Assembly (NCBI GenBank): GCA_014281115.1
Contig: JACONQ010000017.1
Coordinates: 1,550,001-1,614,000, forward strand
Length of the DNA: 64,000 nt
Source of the DNA: Laburnicola sp. R22_1
Lineage: Eukaryota; Ascomycota; Dothideomycetes; Pleosporales; Didymosphaeriaceae
Direction: 5' to 3'
Made by a program: the position numbers and the translations under genes. Shown here in pieces: positions 8,574-19,831 of the stretch. The notes beneath the pieces are model-generated. The model saw only the letters and a program-made list of their open reading frames with translations. It searched no databases and was not told where the DNA came from. Each line of letters begins with the position of its first letter. The first letter of the stretch is position 1.

Positions 8574-10772
8574 ATGCCCTCTTATTTCTATCGCCCACTC
8601 GAAAGCGAAAGACATATTCGATTGCTGAAACTATCGAGCAGGGACAATCGCTCAGCGCGAGATGGACTCATCGACAGCATTAGCCACTTCCACCTCGCCG
8701 ATGTAACGTGGTATGAGCCAGTGTCGTACGCCTGGGCCGGATATAAACCGAAGTCATACATTCCCGAGGAGACGGATGGACCTGTGGAACGTGACAATCA
8801 TGCAAATTTCCGGTATAACCGGCGACCGGGGCAAGGTTCAGAACATGGTGCGGCGCATCACCAAGATTCAGCATCTCCACAAAACGATGAAATGTACAAA
8901 GACGCTGGGAATCTCGACCAGGAACTCGAGATAGGTACCGGTCAAACATTAATCGTCTCCAAAAGCCTACTTATCGCCCTTCCTTACCTCCACAAAGTCT
9001 CGTACACAAGGTGGCTGTGGATCGACCAACTGTGCATAAACCAAGAAGATGATTACGAACGCAGCAATCAGGTTCGTATCATGCATATGATCTACAGTCA
9101 AGGCTTCGCTACCATCTTCTGGCTTGGCGAAGACACAAGAGATATGGACTTCTTACGGGGTGTCTTCCGTGACATGAACACTATGGAACGCCGCTTCGCT
9201 AAAACTTGCCGGTTACATTACGGAAATTGCTATCATCCTCTAAGCAAGAAACAGAAAGCTATATTTCAACGAGCAGCACCGGCTTATCTGTGCAAGGGAG
9301 ATCCCACATATTGGCCAAGGGTTACGACGGCTCTAACTGAACTTTTTGAGCGACCTTGGGTACGTTGGTCGTTTTCTTTATTCTGAATTAAACACGCTAC
9401 AGGAAAGGAATCTGTAGACAGTCATAGGACGTGTTACCTACCATAATTCTAGTATTTGTATGCACTCGCTGATCAAGAGCGTCAGTTCACCCGCATGTGG
9501 ATTCTCCAAGAGTGGTTCTACACATACCGTGGCCTCTTCGTGACCGGTGCGCACAATTTTTCGGCGGCCAATCTCATGCGCTTGTGTTATATAAATCCAG
9601 GACATTTTTTTACTCTGTCCGACGGCTCCGCCGCCATGGAGTACCTGTGCTTGCAATCAGCCATGCCAAGTAGCCTCAGCTATTATCTACGACAGCGCTG
9701 CGAAGAGATACTGGCCGGGAAAATGCACTGCAGCGACCCTAGAGATTACGTATATGGGATCTTGAACGTCGTGGAAAAAGAACCGTGCTTGCCGCGGGTA
9801 GACTATAGCCTAAGCCCCATCCAGGTGTTTGTTGCTGCCACGCGATATTGTTTCGAAAGCGAGGGCGATCTCGACATTTTGTGCTTGACACAACCATGGG
9901 CTGGGACCGAGGATCATATGGAGTTGGATGAAGATGGTCCAAACATGCCTACTTGGGCCATAGACATGGCTCGGCCCGCAGGCAAATCGCCAGACTATCA
10001 CCCTCCTATCCATTACGATTTAAACCGCTCGCCGTTCCGAGCCTGCGGTGAACGCCGCCATCCGCGTAAGAGGGACACGACCTGGGATGTGCTCAGCTGC
10101 CGAGGGAAAGTAATCGACACTATAACCTGGCTTCTTCCCTGCGATAGATTCAACTGGCTAGGTGCAAAAGAGCTAGACATTGGGCTAGACAAGATCATGG
10201 CAACATTGAACGAACGAGAAATGGCCCGGACAAACCAAGAAACTACGACAATCCCAAGACTCCTACGCATCACGACAGACGGCCTCCGCCTAAAACTCGA
10301 CGAACTGTTCAACCCCAAGATAGAAATCGAAACAACAGGAACAACGACTGCGGGACCAGAACCGCCTGCAGAAACAGCATCAGCATCCGAAGCACAGAAT
10401 GCAGACCCCCTCCCTAGAAACTTAACCGACGAAGACATCGCAGCGGCATACACTAACGCACCACTCCCGCACCCTCTCCACCCCAAGCAAGAACATAATC
10501 TCCGCGAGACGCTGCTACGGCCGGTGGTAAATCGTGTGATTGCGGAGACTTCGACAGATGCGCTGGGGCTTGTGTCGAAGTATGCGCGTGTGGGCGATTC
10601 CATAGCTATCCTTCATGGGTGTCCCTGTCCGGTTGTCTTGCGGAGGCATGAAGATGATAGTGCTGGGAAGGGTGTGTATAGGTTTTTGGGGACTTGTTAT
10701 TTGGAGGGTGCGATGTTTGGGGAGAAGGTTAGTTGGGGGGATGAGGAGGCGGATAGGTTTTTGCTGGTGTAG
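8574..10772 (+). CDS. HET-domain (heterokaryon incompatibility-like) protein
   Basis: Two exons, 8574-9359 and 9486-10772, give 690 residues. The N-terminus (YFYRPLESERHIRLLKL) is typical of HET proteins. The three conserved HET blocks follow: PVSYAW, then RWLWIDQLCINQ with MHMIYSQGFATIFWLGE, then FERPW joined by splicing to FTRMWILQEW, and later CSDPRDYVYGIL. The intron acceptor at 9485 was chosen because it rebuilds that third block exactly and has a CTGAT branch-like site just upstream; an acceptor at 9452 would insert 11 residues there. A charged, low-conservation insert lies near residues 70-115. HET domains mediate non-self recognition and regulated cell death when fungal hyphae fuse; the trigger of this one cannot be told. 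No N-terminal or C-terminal sensor domain is recognised. Confidence 0.9.
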
Positions 10773-11180
10773 TGTAGCTGGGAAGGTTGATACCGTACTG
10801 GGGTATTCCTTAATGTATTGGGGGTTATCGCGGGACGAGCATGTATCCAGTCTAACACCCCGGGTGTGCTTGCCGGTACATATAACTTAACACCAATGCA
10901 AATACATGGCACGCCGTCCCAACCACAGCACAACTTTGACCATGTTTGTGGTAGGACTGATATTAGCGTAAAGAAAAGGAGAGATGCGATTTCGCATGAG
11001 TACCATATGATCAATACCTGACCGATGTCCAAACGCACCGATAGTAGGGTCTGGTTACCAAAGTGTTCAGAGTGTTGGTGGGAAGGGTGGTGGTGGTGGT
11101 GCTCAAGGCCCGTGCGACCGAGCTCGCAAAACGTCACGGCTGTTGGTCGCCAGAACATCGGTTCACACCACACACCAACC
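10773..11180. other. intergenic, no gene seen
   Basis: Spacer between the HET gene and the RRF1 gene, both on the plus strand. A (TGG)n-like run lies near 11085-11100. Nothing else is supported. Confidence 0.5.
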
Positions 11181-12154
11181 ATGTCGCAATCACTTCTCCC
11201 ACGCGCAGCTTTGCGTCTGAGCCCCCAAAACACCATTACCGCGTCCAAACGCGTCGTCGCCGCACCATGTCGCCAATTGTAAGCTTCACCATCGAACCCC
11301 ATCAAGCCTCGTCGCACCGCAGCTCCTCACACACACACGCAGCCTCCTTCGTGCCCCTTGCACCCTCCGCGCCCAAAATGCCACCCGCGCTTTCACCACT
11401 AGCCCCCATCTTCACAAGAAAGCCGGCAAAGCTAACAAATCGCACGCGCGCACGGATTCATCGCCCCCGGTCTCCAAAGCCGGGGAGAGCACGCCCACAG
11501 ACGAAGCATACGACCTCTCCATTGTCGAGTCCGAGATCCTCAAAGCGATAGAGCAGCTCACGCACAAGCTAAGCCAGCTGCGCAGCGGCGGGCGGCTCAA
11601 TCCCGAGATTGTAGAGGGCCTCAAGGTGCAGTTGGGCATTGCGGGCAAGGAGGGCGATGGCAAGGAGACGGTGAGGCTGGGCGATATCGCCCAGGTAGTG
11701 CCCAGGGGGAGGATGCTGAATGTTATTTGTGGGGAGGCGGAGGTGAGTTGGTGCTGGTTGGCGTGAGGGCTTGTAAGGGCACTTTGCTGACGAGCGCATG
11801 CAGCATGTTAAACCCGTCTCGAGCGCTATTGCTGCTTCGCCTCACTCGCTGACGCCTCTTGCGCCTGAGGCTGCGAACCCGCTTACGATTCAAGTACCGC
11901 TGCCTCCACCGACGGGTGAGACGCGTCGCGCGGCCATCGAGAGCGCGTCTAAGGCTGCGGAGCAGGCAGATAAGTGGATACAGAAGGCGCGGCAGAATCA
12001 CCACCAGAAGCTGAGGAAGTATGGCATAGACAAGGAGGTGCTGCCGGATGATTTGCAAAAAGCGGGGAAGAAGATGGAAGAAGTAGTCAAGAAGGGGCAC
12101 GCCGAGGTCAAGAGGATTGTAGACGGGGCGAAGAAGGTGCTTGAGAGTCAGTAG
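11181..12154 (+). CDS. RRF1: mitochondrial ribosome recycling factor
   Basis: Three exons, 11181-11278, 11343-11742 and 11804-12154, give 282 residues. Introns of 64 and 61 bp have GTAAGC/CGCAG and GTGAGT/GCAG ends; the second has a GCTGAC branch site. The N-terminal 60 residues are basic and end with RAFTTSPHLHKK, a typical fungal mitochondrial presequence. The mature part follows the RRF fold: a first helix (ESEILKAIEQLTHKLSQLRS), the central beta domain, then PLPPPTGETRRAAIESASK and a long basic helix. RRF releases the post-termination mitochondrial ribosome from mRNA together with the GTPase EF-G2. The spliced frame is continuous and the length fits fungal homologues. Confidence 0.92.
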
Positions 12155-12375
12155 AGGACTATAGGTATGGTATATGGTTGCTATGTAGTATATGTATATA
12201 AGAAGTTGAGCGCTGATAAGCATAGACAGCAGGGCCGTCTCAAAATTATTGTAAAGGATGGGGTATCTATCGTGAAGGAAAATCAAAAAAGAGTTGGACC
12301 GCCTTTTAACTTTTTATCGTTTCGCATGCTAACATTGCATATTTGTCGGCCAGCCGAGCATTGCGCGTTTCAGTA

Positions 12376-13658
12376 TTACTTCATCTTATATCCGTTCTTC
12401 AACATGCCGGGGGCAGAGGGGCCAGCCGCGAGTATAACATCAATGCCCTCATGCTGCCTGTGCCCGTGTACCGCAGCCTCCGGCGTCCTCAGCAACCCTT
12501 GCTCGCTATGCCAGCTATCATGACTAGGTTTGCGCACCTCAGAGGTCACCGTCGTCTCCTTCTGGACGTGGATTTTGGGTACAGAATCCTTTTTCTTATG
12601 TGACTTGAAAGGATTAGAAGGCCTTTTCCGCTTCGGTTCCGTGGACGACATTTCGACCGCGGGTCCTGGCATGGGCGCGCAATCGACGAGGGCGGGATCG
12701 CCGCGCATAGACGAGTACGAGCGCTTGCGCGCTTCGTGGCCGTTGCGACTCCGTGTTCCCGTGTGGACCGTGCCGCCGCCGGTTGAACTTAATTTGCGCG
12801 CGATGATGTCGTCGAGGACGGACTTAAAGTCGTCGAGAAAAATGGTATCGGACGCGCATTTAAACACCAGGGCCAAGCGCCAGTACGGATTGATGCCCGA
12901 GGAAGCCGTAATTTGCGCGGCATTGACGGCGACGTCGGTCAGGAGAAACGCAATCGAGACGAACATGCAGGCGAGCATGACGCCGAAGCGCGAATTGATC
13001 CTCACGAGGGCCCAGAGGGAGAAGCCGTAGGTCTGCTTGATGGCGCTGATGAGTTTCCAGGTTGTGAAGATCCACCAGGGGTCGCGGAGGAGGGCTTCGA
13101 AGGGTCGGGTGCGCACGTTGACGTCGGTGCCGAGGCTGTTGAAGTAGGAGAAGTTGGACCAGGCTTCGGCTATCCAGAAGGGTTGGACGGCGACGAGCGT
13201 GAGGATGAAGGCGCGGGAGCCCCAGAGGGGGAGGAAGGGTCGGATTTTGAGCCATGAGACTACGTTGTGCAGCTGGTAGGAGATGAAGAGGAGGGTGGCC
13301 GTCGAGGAGAGGTACCAGCCGTAGAGGGGGTCTTGGATGAATATGAATGTGCCGTGCCATAGTGCGAGGATGAGCTGGGAGGGTTAGTTGGTTGGTTCTT
13401 ATGTAGTTTTGAGGTGTGTGGTTGTCATGCGACACGTGTGGTACATACTTCGAGGAGGATGAGCTTGTGTAGTAAGATGCCAGACCGGTAGTTGCAGATG
13501 ACGATGAGAATGAGTATAATGAGAGAGCCGACGTTGTATCCCTGAGCCCAGGCTTCCAAAAATCCGGCCTCAGTCGTCAAACTGTCGCGCGTGGGCGGTT
13601 CGGTGCGCATCGACAGAGCCGACACCCTCTTCTCCACTTGGTAAAAGACGGGAGCCAT
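12376..13658 (-). CDS. polytopic membrane protein of unknown function
   Basis: Two exons read leftward, 13658-13449 and 13374-12376, join in phase across a 74-bp intron (GTATGT donor) to give 402 residues. About five or six membrane helices lie in the first 260 residues (for example GSLIILILIVICNY, LILALWHGTFIFI, YLSSTATLLFISYQLHNVVSWL, AFILTLVAVQPFWIAEAW, GVMLACMFVSIAFLLTDVAV). The last 140 residues are soluble and rich in Lys/Arg/Ser. The phrase YQLHNVVSWLKIRPF looks conserved, but I cannot name the family. The gene is tail-to-tail with RRF1. Confidence 0.8.
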
Positions 13659-14510
13659 GATGTCGCATTCTCTCCTTTGAGCGAGCGAGCCGAGTGAGGA
13701 TCGACCGTACGAGAAAAAGAACTAAAGGGCCATGGGCATTGAGAAGCGGTTGCTGTAGGTATGTATGTTTGCTCGCTCGTGGAGCAAGTTTGGGCTTGGT
13801 GTCGGGCAGGGCCCCGAGTATGATGACGGGGAGCCTTCCCCCGAGCCTTCTGGGGAGGATTGCTGCGCTGCGCTCGTCTGGCCCCAGTCAGACATAGACA
13901 GGATACCAGGCCGTTGGCGAGTCAAGCGCTTCCCGAGAGGAAGCGGCACATCACATTGGAAGTCTAATGGTGGCCCAGTACAGCGGCGGTGCGGCGTGCC
14001 GACCATGTGGCATGCTTTGCGCTGACGGACGGTAGCGAAGATGATCCATCTCTGATTCTCTACGCCGTCTATCTCATAAGTTATCTGTATGGACCACGCG
14101 ATTCCTCAGCATGGGTAGCACGGAAGTCAGGCTGAGCACGCCAGCCGTTCCCGACGTTATGTGCCCCGAAAGGACTGCGAAAGGTTTGGCTTCCGGGCTT
14201 CACCGCAGCCCGAAGCCGGATCATTGATGTACGGCGTGGTCGGCATTCTTGCATCGTTCAGCAGCTGGCAAGGCTGAGGTGTTTCGTGAGTCGTCTGGGC
14301 TGGGCGCCTAATGCGCGCATCGTGTTACGCTCTCTTGCATGTCGTTGGAGGTTGCATTCCCTTATGTGCATCAGTCACAGCTTACGTGGACTGTAGTCTT
14401 GCAGTAGGCATCAAAGGGGCGTCTGGATGAGTTGTTGCCTGCATTGTGTCGCTCCCCATATTCATAATAGCCAGCCAACAACCTCATATGGCCTGATGTC
14501 GGAGGTAAGC
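13659..14510. other. intergenic of normal base composition, no gene seen
   Basis: GC-rich pieces near 13790-14020 resemble decayed coding or repeat sequence, but no protein family can be read in any frame. The segment leads up to the palindrome at 14511 and the AT island. Confidence 0.4.
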
Positions 14511-14546
14511 GGATATCCAGCCTCCCCGCGGGGAGGCTGGATATCC
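14511..14546. repeat. perfect 36-bp palindrome
   Basis: The sequence starts GGATATCCAGCC, has CCCGCGGG at its centre and reads identically on both strands over all 36 bases with no loop. It is GC-rich and lies about 100 bp before an AT-rich island. It could extrude a cruciform. It is too short and too perfect to be an obvious transposon end. Confidence 0.95.
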
Positions 14547-14639
14547 TCCGAACGGATATGGCGTGGTCCGAGCAGCCCTCGCAACGGGCGAATCCGGGGC
14601 GCCATCTTGGCACAACCTTAACATTCCTCGACACTGGTC

Positions 14640-15600
14640 GTTCATAGATTATTACTAGAGCATAGAGCTAAGAACCTTTAATAGTATATTTTAGTTAATT
14701 TTAAGCTTAGTAGTATAGTAAGCTTTAAAGTAAGTATTTTAACAAACTTTTTAACTAAAATTTTCTATATTTTTATTTATTTATAACATAGTTTTTAACT
14801 TTATATATATAGCGTTAAATTAACTACTTAGAAATAGAATAATAAAGACTTTTATTTTAAATAATATAATAAAAAGTAAAGCTTTTTACTTCGGAAATAA
14901 AAGAGTATAAAAAAATAATTAAAAATAAGCGTGTTTAAACTTACTTAGCGGATTTTAGCACGCGTAAGTTTTTAACTTTATAGCTAGCTTTTTATTATAA
15001 TAGTAATTATTTTTAAAATTAATTAAGTAGCTAGAGTTTTTATATATATAAATTATTTAATAATATAGTAGATTATTATAGAGAAAGTAGCCCTAATTAT
15101 TACTTAGAAGTTAGATATATTATATTCTATAAGTAGATTAAATTATTAGGTTAAAAAAGAAACAATTTATTAAGTTCTTAAGAATTAATTAGACACTAGG
15201 TTACTATATAACCTATATAGTAGAATCTACTTTACTATAATAATACTAAAAATTAGTAAGGTAGTATAGTTTTAGACTAGTAAAGTATATTTAAAAAGTA
15301 AAGTTTAATAGAATAAAATAGCTAAATAAAGTAAAAAAATTTTCAGTCTAGTATTTATTATAAATTTTACTTTTAAAAGGTTAACTAAAGTTAAACTTTA
15401 CTAAAAAAATATAGTAATTATTAGTAACTATAAAAGTATTACTATTTATTTTAGTATTTAAGAAAATATTTAAAGTAACTAAAATTCTAAATAGTAAATA
15501 AGTTGAAATAAGTAACTATTTGAAAAAAACTATAATTATATAAATATATTAACTAATAGTTAATTATAGTTACTAGTACTATAAGTACATAGGTAAAGGT
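14640..15600. repeat. AT-rich island, RIP-like decayed repeat
   Basis: About 960 bp are almost only A and T, rich in TpA, with G and C scattered singly, and there is no open frame. Both borders are abrupt against normal DNA. This is the signature of repeat-induced point mutation run to near completion on an old repeat. The source element cannot be recognised. Confidence 0.85.
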
Positions 15601-16757
15601 GAGCTTCGGGCGACCATCTCATTAACTAGCCTTTTTGGAGCTGTGTTGAGCACGACGAGGGCGAGGAGGGCACTTTTCGTGGAGGCGCAACCGCTTTTCC
15701 GCTTCTCCGCGCAGCCTTATCCTGCATTTCCGCCGAGGGGAAGGGGTAAGCTGGAGTGGGCATCACACATCACGGCGTTATTTCGCTGCATGCTGCGATA
15801 TTCTCAGGTTGAGTAAAAGATTGATTCCTATATGCCAGGTGCGCTATTATGTAAGGGTAAACACCAACAGACGAATAGGCTCTCGTGGGCCCCGAGTGAG
15901 CATTCAGGGCGCAGGAACTCCGTCAAGCTTCACAAATGAAGCATATGCCCGACCAGCTGCAGGTGTGCTGGTGAATAAAACAGGTGTTTCTAATTGATGG
16001 CTAACCTGCCCTATATATGTAGTCATGCGCACAAAAAAAAACCTCTGTCCCAGAGGAGGATATCGCGTGCAGGAGCTAATGTTAGTCCAGTCTCACATGC
16101 TTATTGAATCACTGCGTTTTCCCAGCAACTCTATTGCGTTCCCTCTCACAGCGTTAACCCTGGGTCCTATAAGCGAAAGGTTACTAATATCACGTGATTC
16201 GATACCTGCCCAGGTGCCCAGGTGCCCAGGTGTAGCCCTGGAGGTACCTAGGTGCTGTATGCAACAGTCTGCTTGCAGCTTGAAAAGGAGCGGTTTACTG
16301 TCCCCCAAATTACTTAATACTCAACAAACCAATTAATACGAAGCCGAAAAATGCATGTGGTTTGCCGAGCTAAAGGTAACCCAGTTCACCCTGCCTGTTA
16401 ATGATCGACCCACCTGACCCTACAACCAGATGAAAACAGCTCGTGAATGTATCGAACAAGCAATTAGAAGTAAGGTGCCATCAGGAGAGCAAACCTACAT
16501 GACATATATAATACAAGGAACACGGTCTACGTAGGATTGATACAACATTCTCAGCTACGAAGTTGGGTGCCCGAATAGGTACGTGAATTTTCAATGCGCG
16601 GAATTCATCAACATTGAATGCGTCCAAAGGAGGACGCTGTGGTATGTAGTATGTACTAAGTGGTATTCATGTGCTTATGTAATAGCCTGATGATGATGCA
16701 CAATGTTTGCACGATCGTCATCGTTAGGCGCCCATCTCTGGCCACATATGCGTCGCG
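15601..16757. other. intergenic with a short CCAGGTG tandem repeat
   Basis: No gene is seen. Around 16209-16232 the unit CCAGGTG(C) is repeated about three times, next to a CACGTGAT motif near 16191. The last part is the promoter region of the methyltransferase gene. Confidence 0.5.
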
Positions 16758-18079
16758 ATGCCCTCTACATTTCTCTGTATTTCTGTTTTTGCAATCGCTA
16801 TTGCCGCATTCGCGACTGATCCATTGCGGCATCTCGTTCTGAACGTGTCTTCTTGGGCGAAACCGGACGCGTCTCATTTATTTGCTCTTCTCTGCGGGAC
16901 GGCTCTCCTGCCTGTGGCTAGACGCGTTCTTGCAAAGACTATAGGCGCTGATGCAAAAGATGGCGCGGACAACGCGTCGTTGTATGGACTCGAGCATGGC
17001 AGGCTGCATTTGAAGCGTCCAGAGGCTCTGTGGATGAATATGGGCTATTGGAAGGTGAGTGCTCGACTGTACTAGCCTGTGTTGGGCCAAGCGCTCACGC
17101 AACATAGTGTGAAGATGAAGACGATGATCAAGATTCATACGACGATGAAGATAAAGAACAAGCGGAGAGAGCCCAGGCTGTGTGTATAAAGCCGAGCAAG
17201 ACGATGGCAGAGGCATGTCGCGATCTTCTTGTCGAAGTACTAGGAACTGCCGGCTTGCAAAGAGAAATCGCCTCCAGCGAGGCTTGTCGCGGCATGAAGA
17301 AATCGCGATGTGTGATCGATCTTGGCTTTGGGTGCGGAGATCAGACGACTTGCTTGATGGGTTCTCTAGACCCCCAGACAAGATGGCCCGATTCTTCAAC
17401 ATTCGGTCCCTGTTTTGACTATTACGTGGGTCTCACGCTCGACGAGACGCAATATCGTTTCGCTTCGGAACGGATTTTCCTCTCATCAACTAAGTCGCAG
17501 GTACAACACCGTAGTCTTGCATACGGAAAGACTCGAATCAAGGAAGTTCACCTCTTTTGTGCCAATGCAGCAAATCCAGAGTCGTGGAGCGCAGAGATAA
17601 AGGCTTGCGTGCAAGATGCGCTCAAGAAAACACAAGAGCGTTGGGTGTTGGCACTGGATACTGCCTACCACTTCTCACCTTCTCGCTGGCCCATCATCAA
17701 ACACGCTTGCCATTCTCTCGATGCTTCCTTCGCAGCTTTCGATCTTTGTCTCTCCCCTACTGCCTCATTCCGTGAAAGGCTCGTCTTGCGACTGCTCACG
17801 AGCCTCATGAGCGCACCTTGGACTAACTTCATCACTCCCGACGAGTATCGCGCCAAACTGATAGAAGCGGGTTATCATGACTCCCAAATCACGATCAAAG
17901 ACATTTCAGGAGATGTATTCGGGCCGCTCGCTGAATTCCTCGAAGAGCAGGATCGCACTTTACGCGTTGTTGGACTCGGTCTCGGATCACTCAATGTAGC
18001 GAGGCTTATGTTTAGATGGTGGGCACGGAGTGGGGTTGTAAGAGGCGTTGTTGTGGTCGCCAAGCGGGCGCATGCGTGA
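16758..18079 (+). CDS. membrane-anchored SAM-dependent methyltransferase-like protein
   Basis: Two exons, 16758-17054 and 17108-18079, join in phase across a 53-bp intron to give 422 residues. Two hydrophobic segments occur in the first 60 residues (TFLCISVFAIAIAAF and HLFALLCGTALLPV). An EHGRLHLKRPEALWMNMGYW segment follows, then an acidic loop. A Rossmann methyltransferase core begins with VIDLGFGCGDQT (motif I, SAM-binding glycines) near residue 180. ERWVLALDTAYHFSPSRW fits the acidic post-motif. The substrate is unknown; the family resembles fungal small-molecule methyltransferases. The acidic stretch just after the splice junction is unusual but keeps the frame. Confidence 0.8.
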
Positions 18080-18375
18080 AAGCAGATTTATGCTATGAGC
18101 AACATTCACTACACCTTCCAGTGAATTATATAATAGTTTAGATCGCTAACGATTACACCATCACCTCATGCCCTCCACAACAATTTCGTCGCTCGCACGT
18201 TACAACCTCAACCTCCTTAACCTCCTCACGCTCCACATCGAAAACGCACTTGCACCACGCGAAGGCTAAGTACGTCACCCTTCACATCACCCTTACAGTC
18301 GCACCATTGCAATTAAAGGAGCGCCGTGAGAACGTAATATTGACATAGGCATCCGCCCGACTGGCTGCATTCGAC

Positions 18376-19095
18376 ATGGCTGCGCACCCGACCAAAATCG
18401 ATCTCAGTCGAAATGGACTGGAACTTCATGACTTCGCCGGCAACATGGAGTGTAGCATCTGTCTCGAGCCGCTTCTCACCCCCGCAAACACACCGCCTCC
18501 CGTCACGCAGCAACGATTCGATGAGCTCAAGTTGGGAAATGGCGCATCTACCACAACGAATAGCAACGCTGTATCCCCTCAACGCGGCATACAGCACTAC
18601 CAGCATACATCCATCAAGATCAAAGCTTGTGGTCATGTGTTTGGGGTGAAATGCCTCCAACACTGGCTCTTGCGAAGCCGGACCTGTCCAGTCTGTCGCA
18701 GGGAGCTATTCCCGGACCAAACCTTCGCAGAGTATCAAGTCGACTTGATGCTGAGAAAGCCGGCCCCTGCGACACTTATGACGGATCTTGACGCATTCGA
18801 GAGGGAAGATGTGCCAGACCTTTTGGAGCAAGAGTGGGATACCCTCCAGGATTTCATCAACCAAGCAAGGAAGGAAGATTTGCAGTGGCTCCGCGAGAAA
18901 ACCGAGCTGCTGGAACGCCAACGGGAATTGATGCAGATGCTGCTCGATGAGGCCAGGGCGTTGAATGCGCTTGGAAGTGAAGACGAGGACGAGGACGAGG
19001 ACGAGGAAGTCGCAGCTGGCGAGGAGGATCAGGAGCAGGAGGTCAATAACCAAGAGGTAGCAGACGTGGAGGCAGATGAGCAACAAGAAGAGTGA
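18376..19095 (+). CDS. RING-like protein with acidic tail (copy 1)
   Basis: 239 residues, single exon. A RING-like zinc site reads C26-x2-C29, a long loop, then C85-G-H87-x2-G90-x2-C93 and C104-P-V-C107. At the position of the fifth zinc ligand there is Gly90 rather than Cys or His. A helical middle (residues 145-200, rich in Glu, Arg and Leu) could form a coiled coil. The last 40 residues are almost all Asp and Glu. RING proteins usually act as E3 ubiquitin ligases; activity here is inferred from the fold only. A second protein of the same design starts 0.7 kb downstream. Confidence 0.8.
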   Translation: MAAHPTKIDLSRNGLELHDFAGNMECSICLEPLLTPANTPPPVTQQRFDELKLGNGASTTTNSNAVSPQRGIQHYQHTSIKIKACGHVFGVKCLQHWLLRSRTCPVCRRELFPDQTFAEYQVDLMLRKPAPATLMTDLDAFEREDVPDLLEQEWDTLQDFINQARKEDLQWLREKTELLERQRELMQMLLDEARALNALGSEDEDEDEDEEVAAGEEDQEQEVNNQEVADVEADEQQEE

Positions 19096-19831
19096 GAGGC
19101 TGGAGAAGATAGCGGCGAGTGAGGCCAAGGTTAGTGGTCGCGTTTTGACCCTAGAATTACATCCCTCTCGAACATGCGTATTGATGGTTAAAGTCTAGTT
19201 AAGCGATCGCCTTTCTATTCTCTGGCCCAAAAGCTCGGTATGCGGCAAGCACAAATAAAATTTTACAGGATGCATCACTTGGTTCCATGCTTGTTCAATA
19301 TCCCAGTCACATGAAAATCGTGTATTTTACGCCTGTGCGAAGACAGTTTTTCGTCCCACTACTAGTGTTCTGCGGCCCGAGAGAGCAGTCTACGGCTCCC
19401 CATGGTTGACCTGCTCGACTTTCCCGAAATTTGGGATGCGATCCAAGTTCGGCCCCAATCACACGCCTATCGGTAGGTCAGATTTACTCTTTAACAATGA
19501 TACATTTCCATCCTGTTTTGTGCCTCGACTGCAAATAGTGCACGCACAAAGTTCTTTCAGCTATGGTGAGGGTTTGGTCGTGTACCCAGACAACAGATCT
19601 ATTACCTCACAATGTACCTTACCATGGTTCACTTTCACCGCTGTTCGTTAACAACGCATCCGACTTCGGCACCCCCTCCTTGCCCTTCTTGCTTAAATAC
19701 CGACGATATTCTCTTCCCGGCTCACAAATTCTCTTCATCAATCACACCTTCTTATCACAACCTACAAAATCCTTTCAACAACCAAAACAACCCTACCTTC
19801 AAAATCCACGCAAAGAAAATCAAAACTAAAC
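19096..19831. other. intergenic between the two RING-like genes
   Basis: No gene is seen. The final 110 bp before the next ATG are C/A-rich with little G (for example CAACAACCAAAACAACCC), as in fungal leaders of well-expressed genes. Confidence 0.5.

Noticed and set aside
9360..9452. Shorter HET intron ending at TAG 9452
   Set aside because: It keeps frame but inserts residues into the conserved RPWF-x-R-x-W block; the acceptor at 9485 restores that block and has a better branch-like site.
16201..16255. CCAGGTG repeats considered as a CRISPR-like or minisatellite array
   Set aside because: Only about three short units without spacers; CRISPR arrays do not occur in fungal nuclei.
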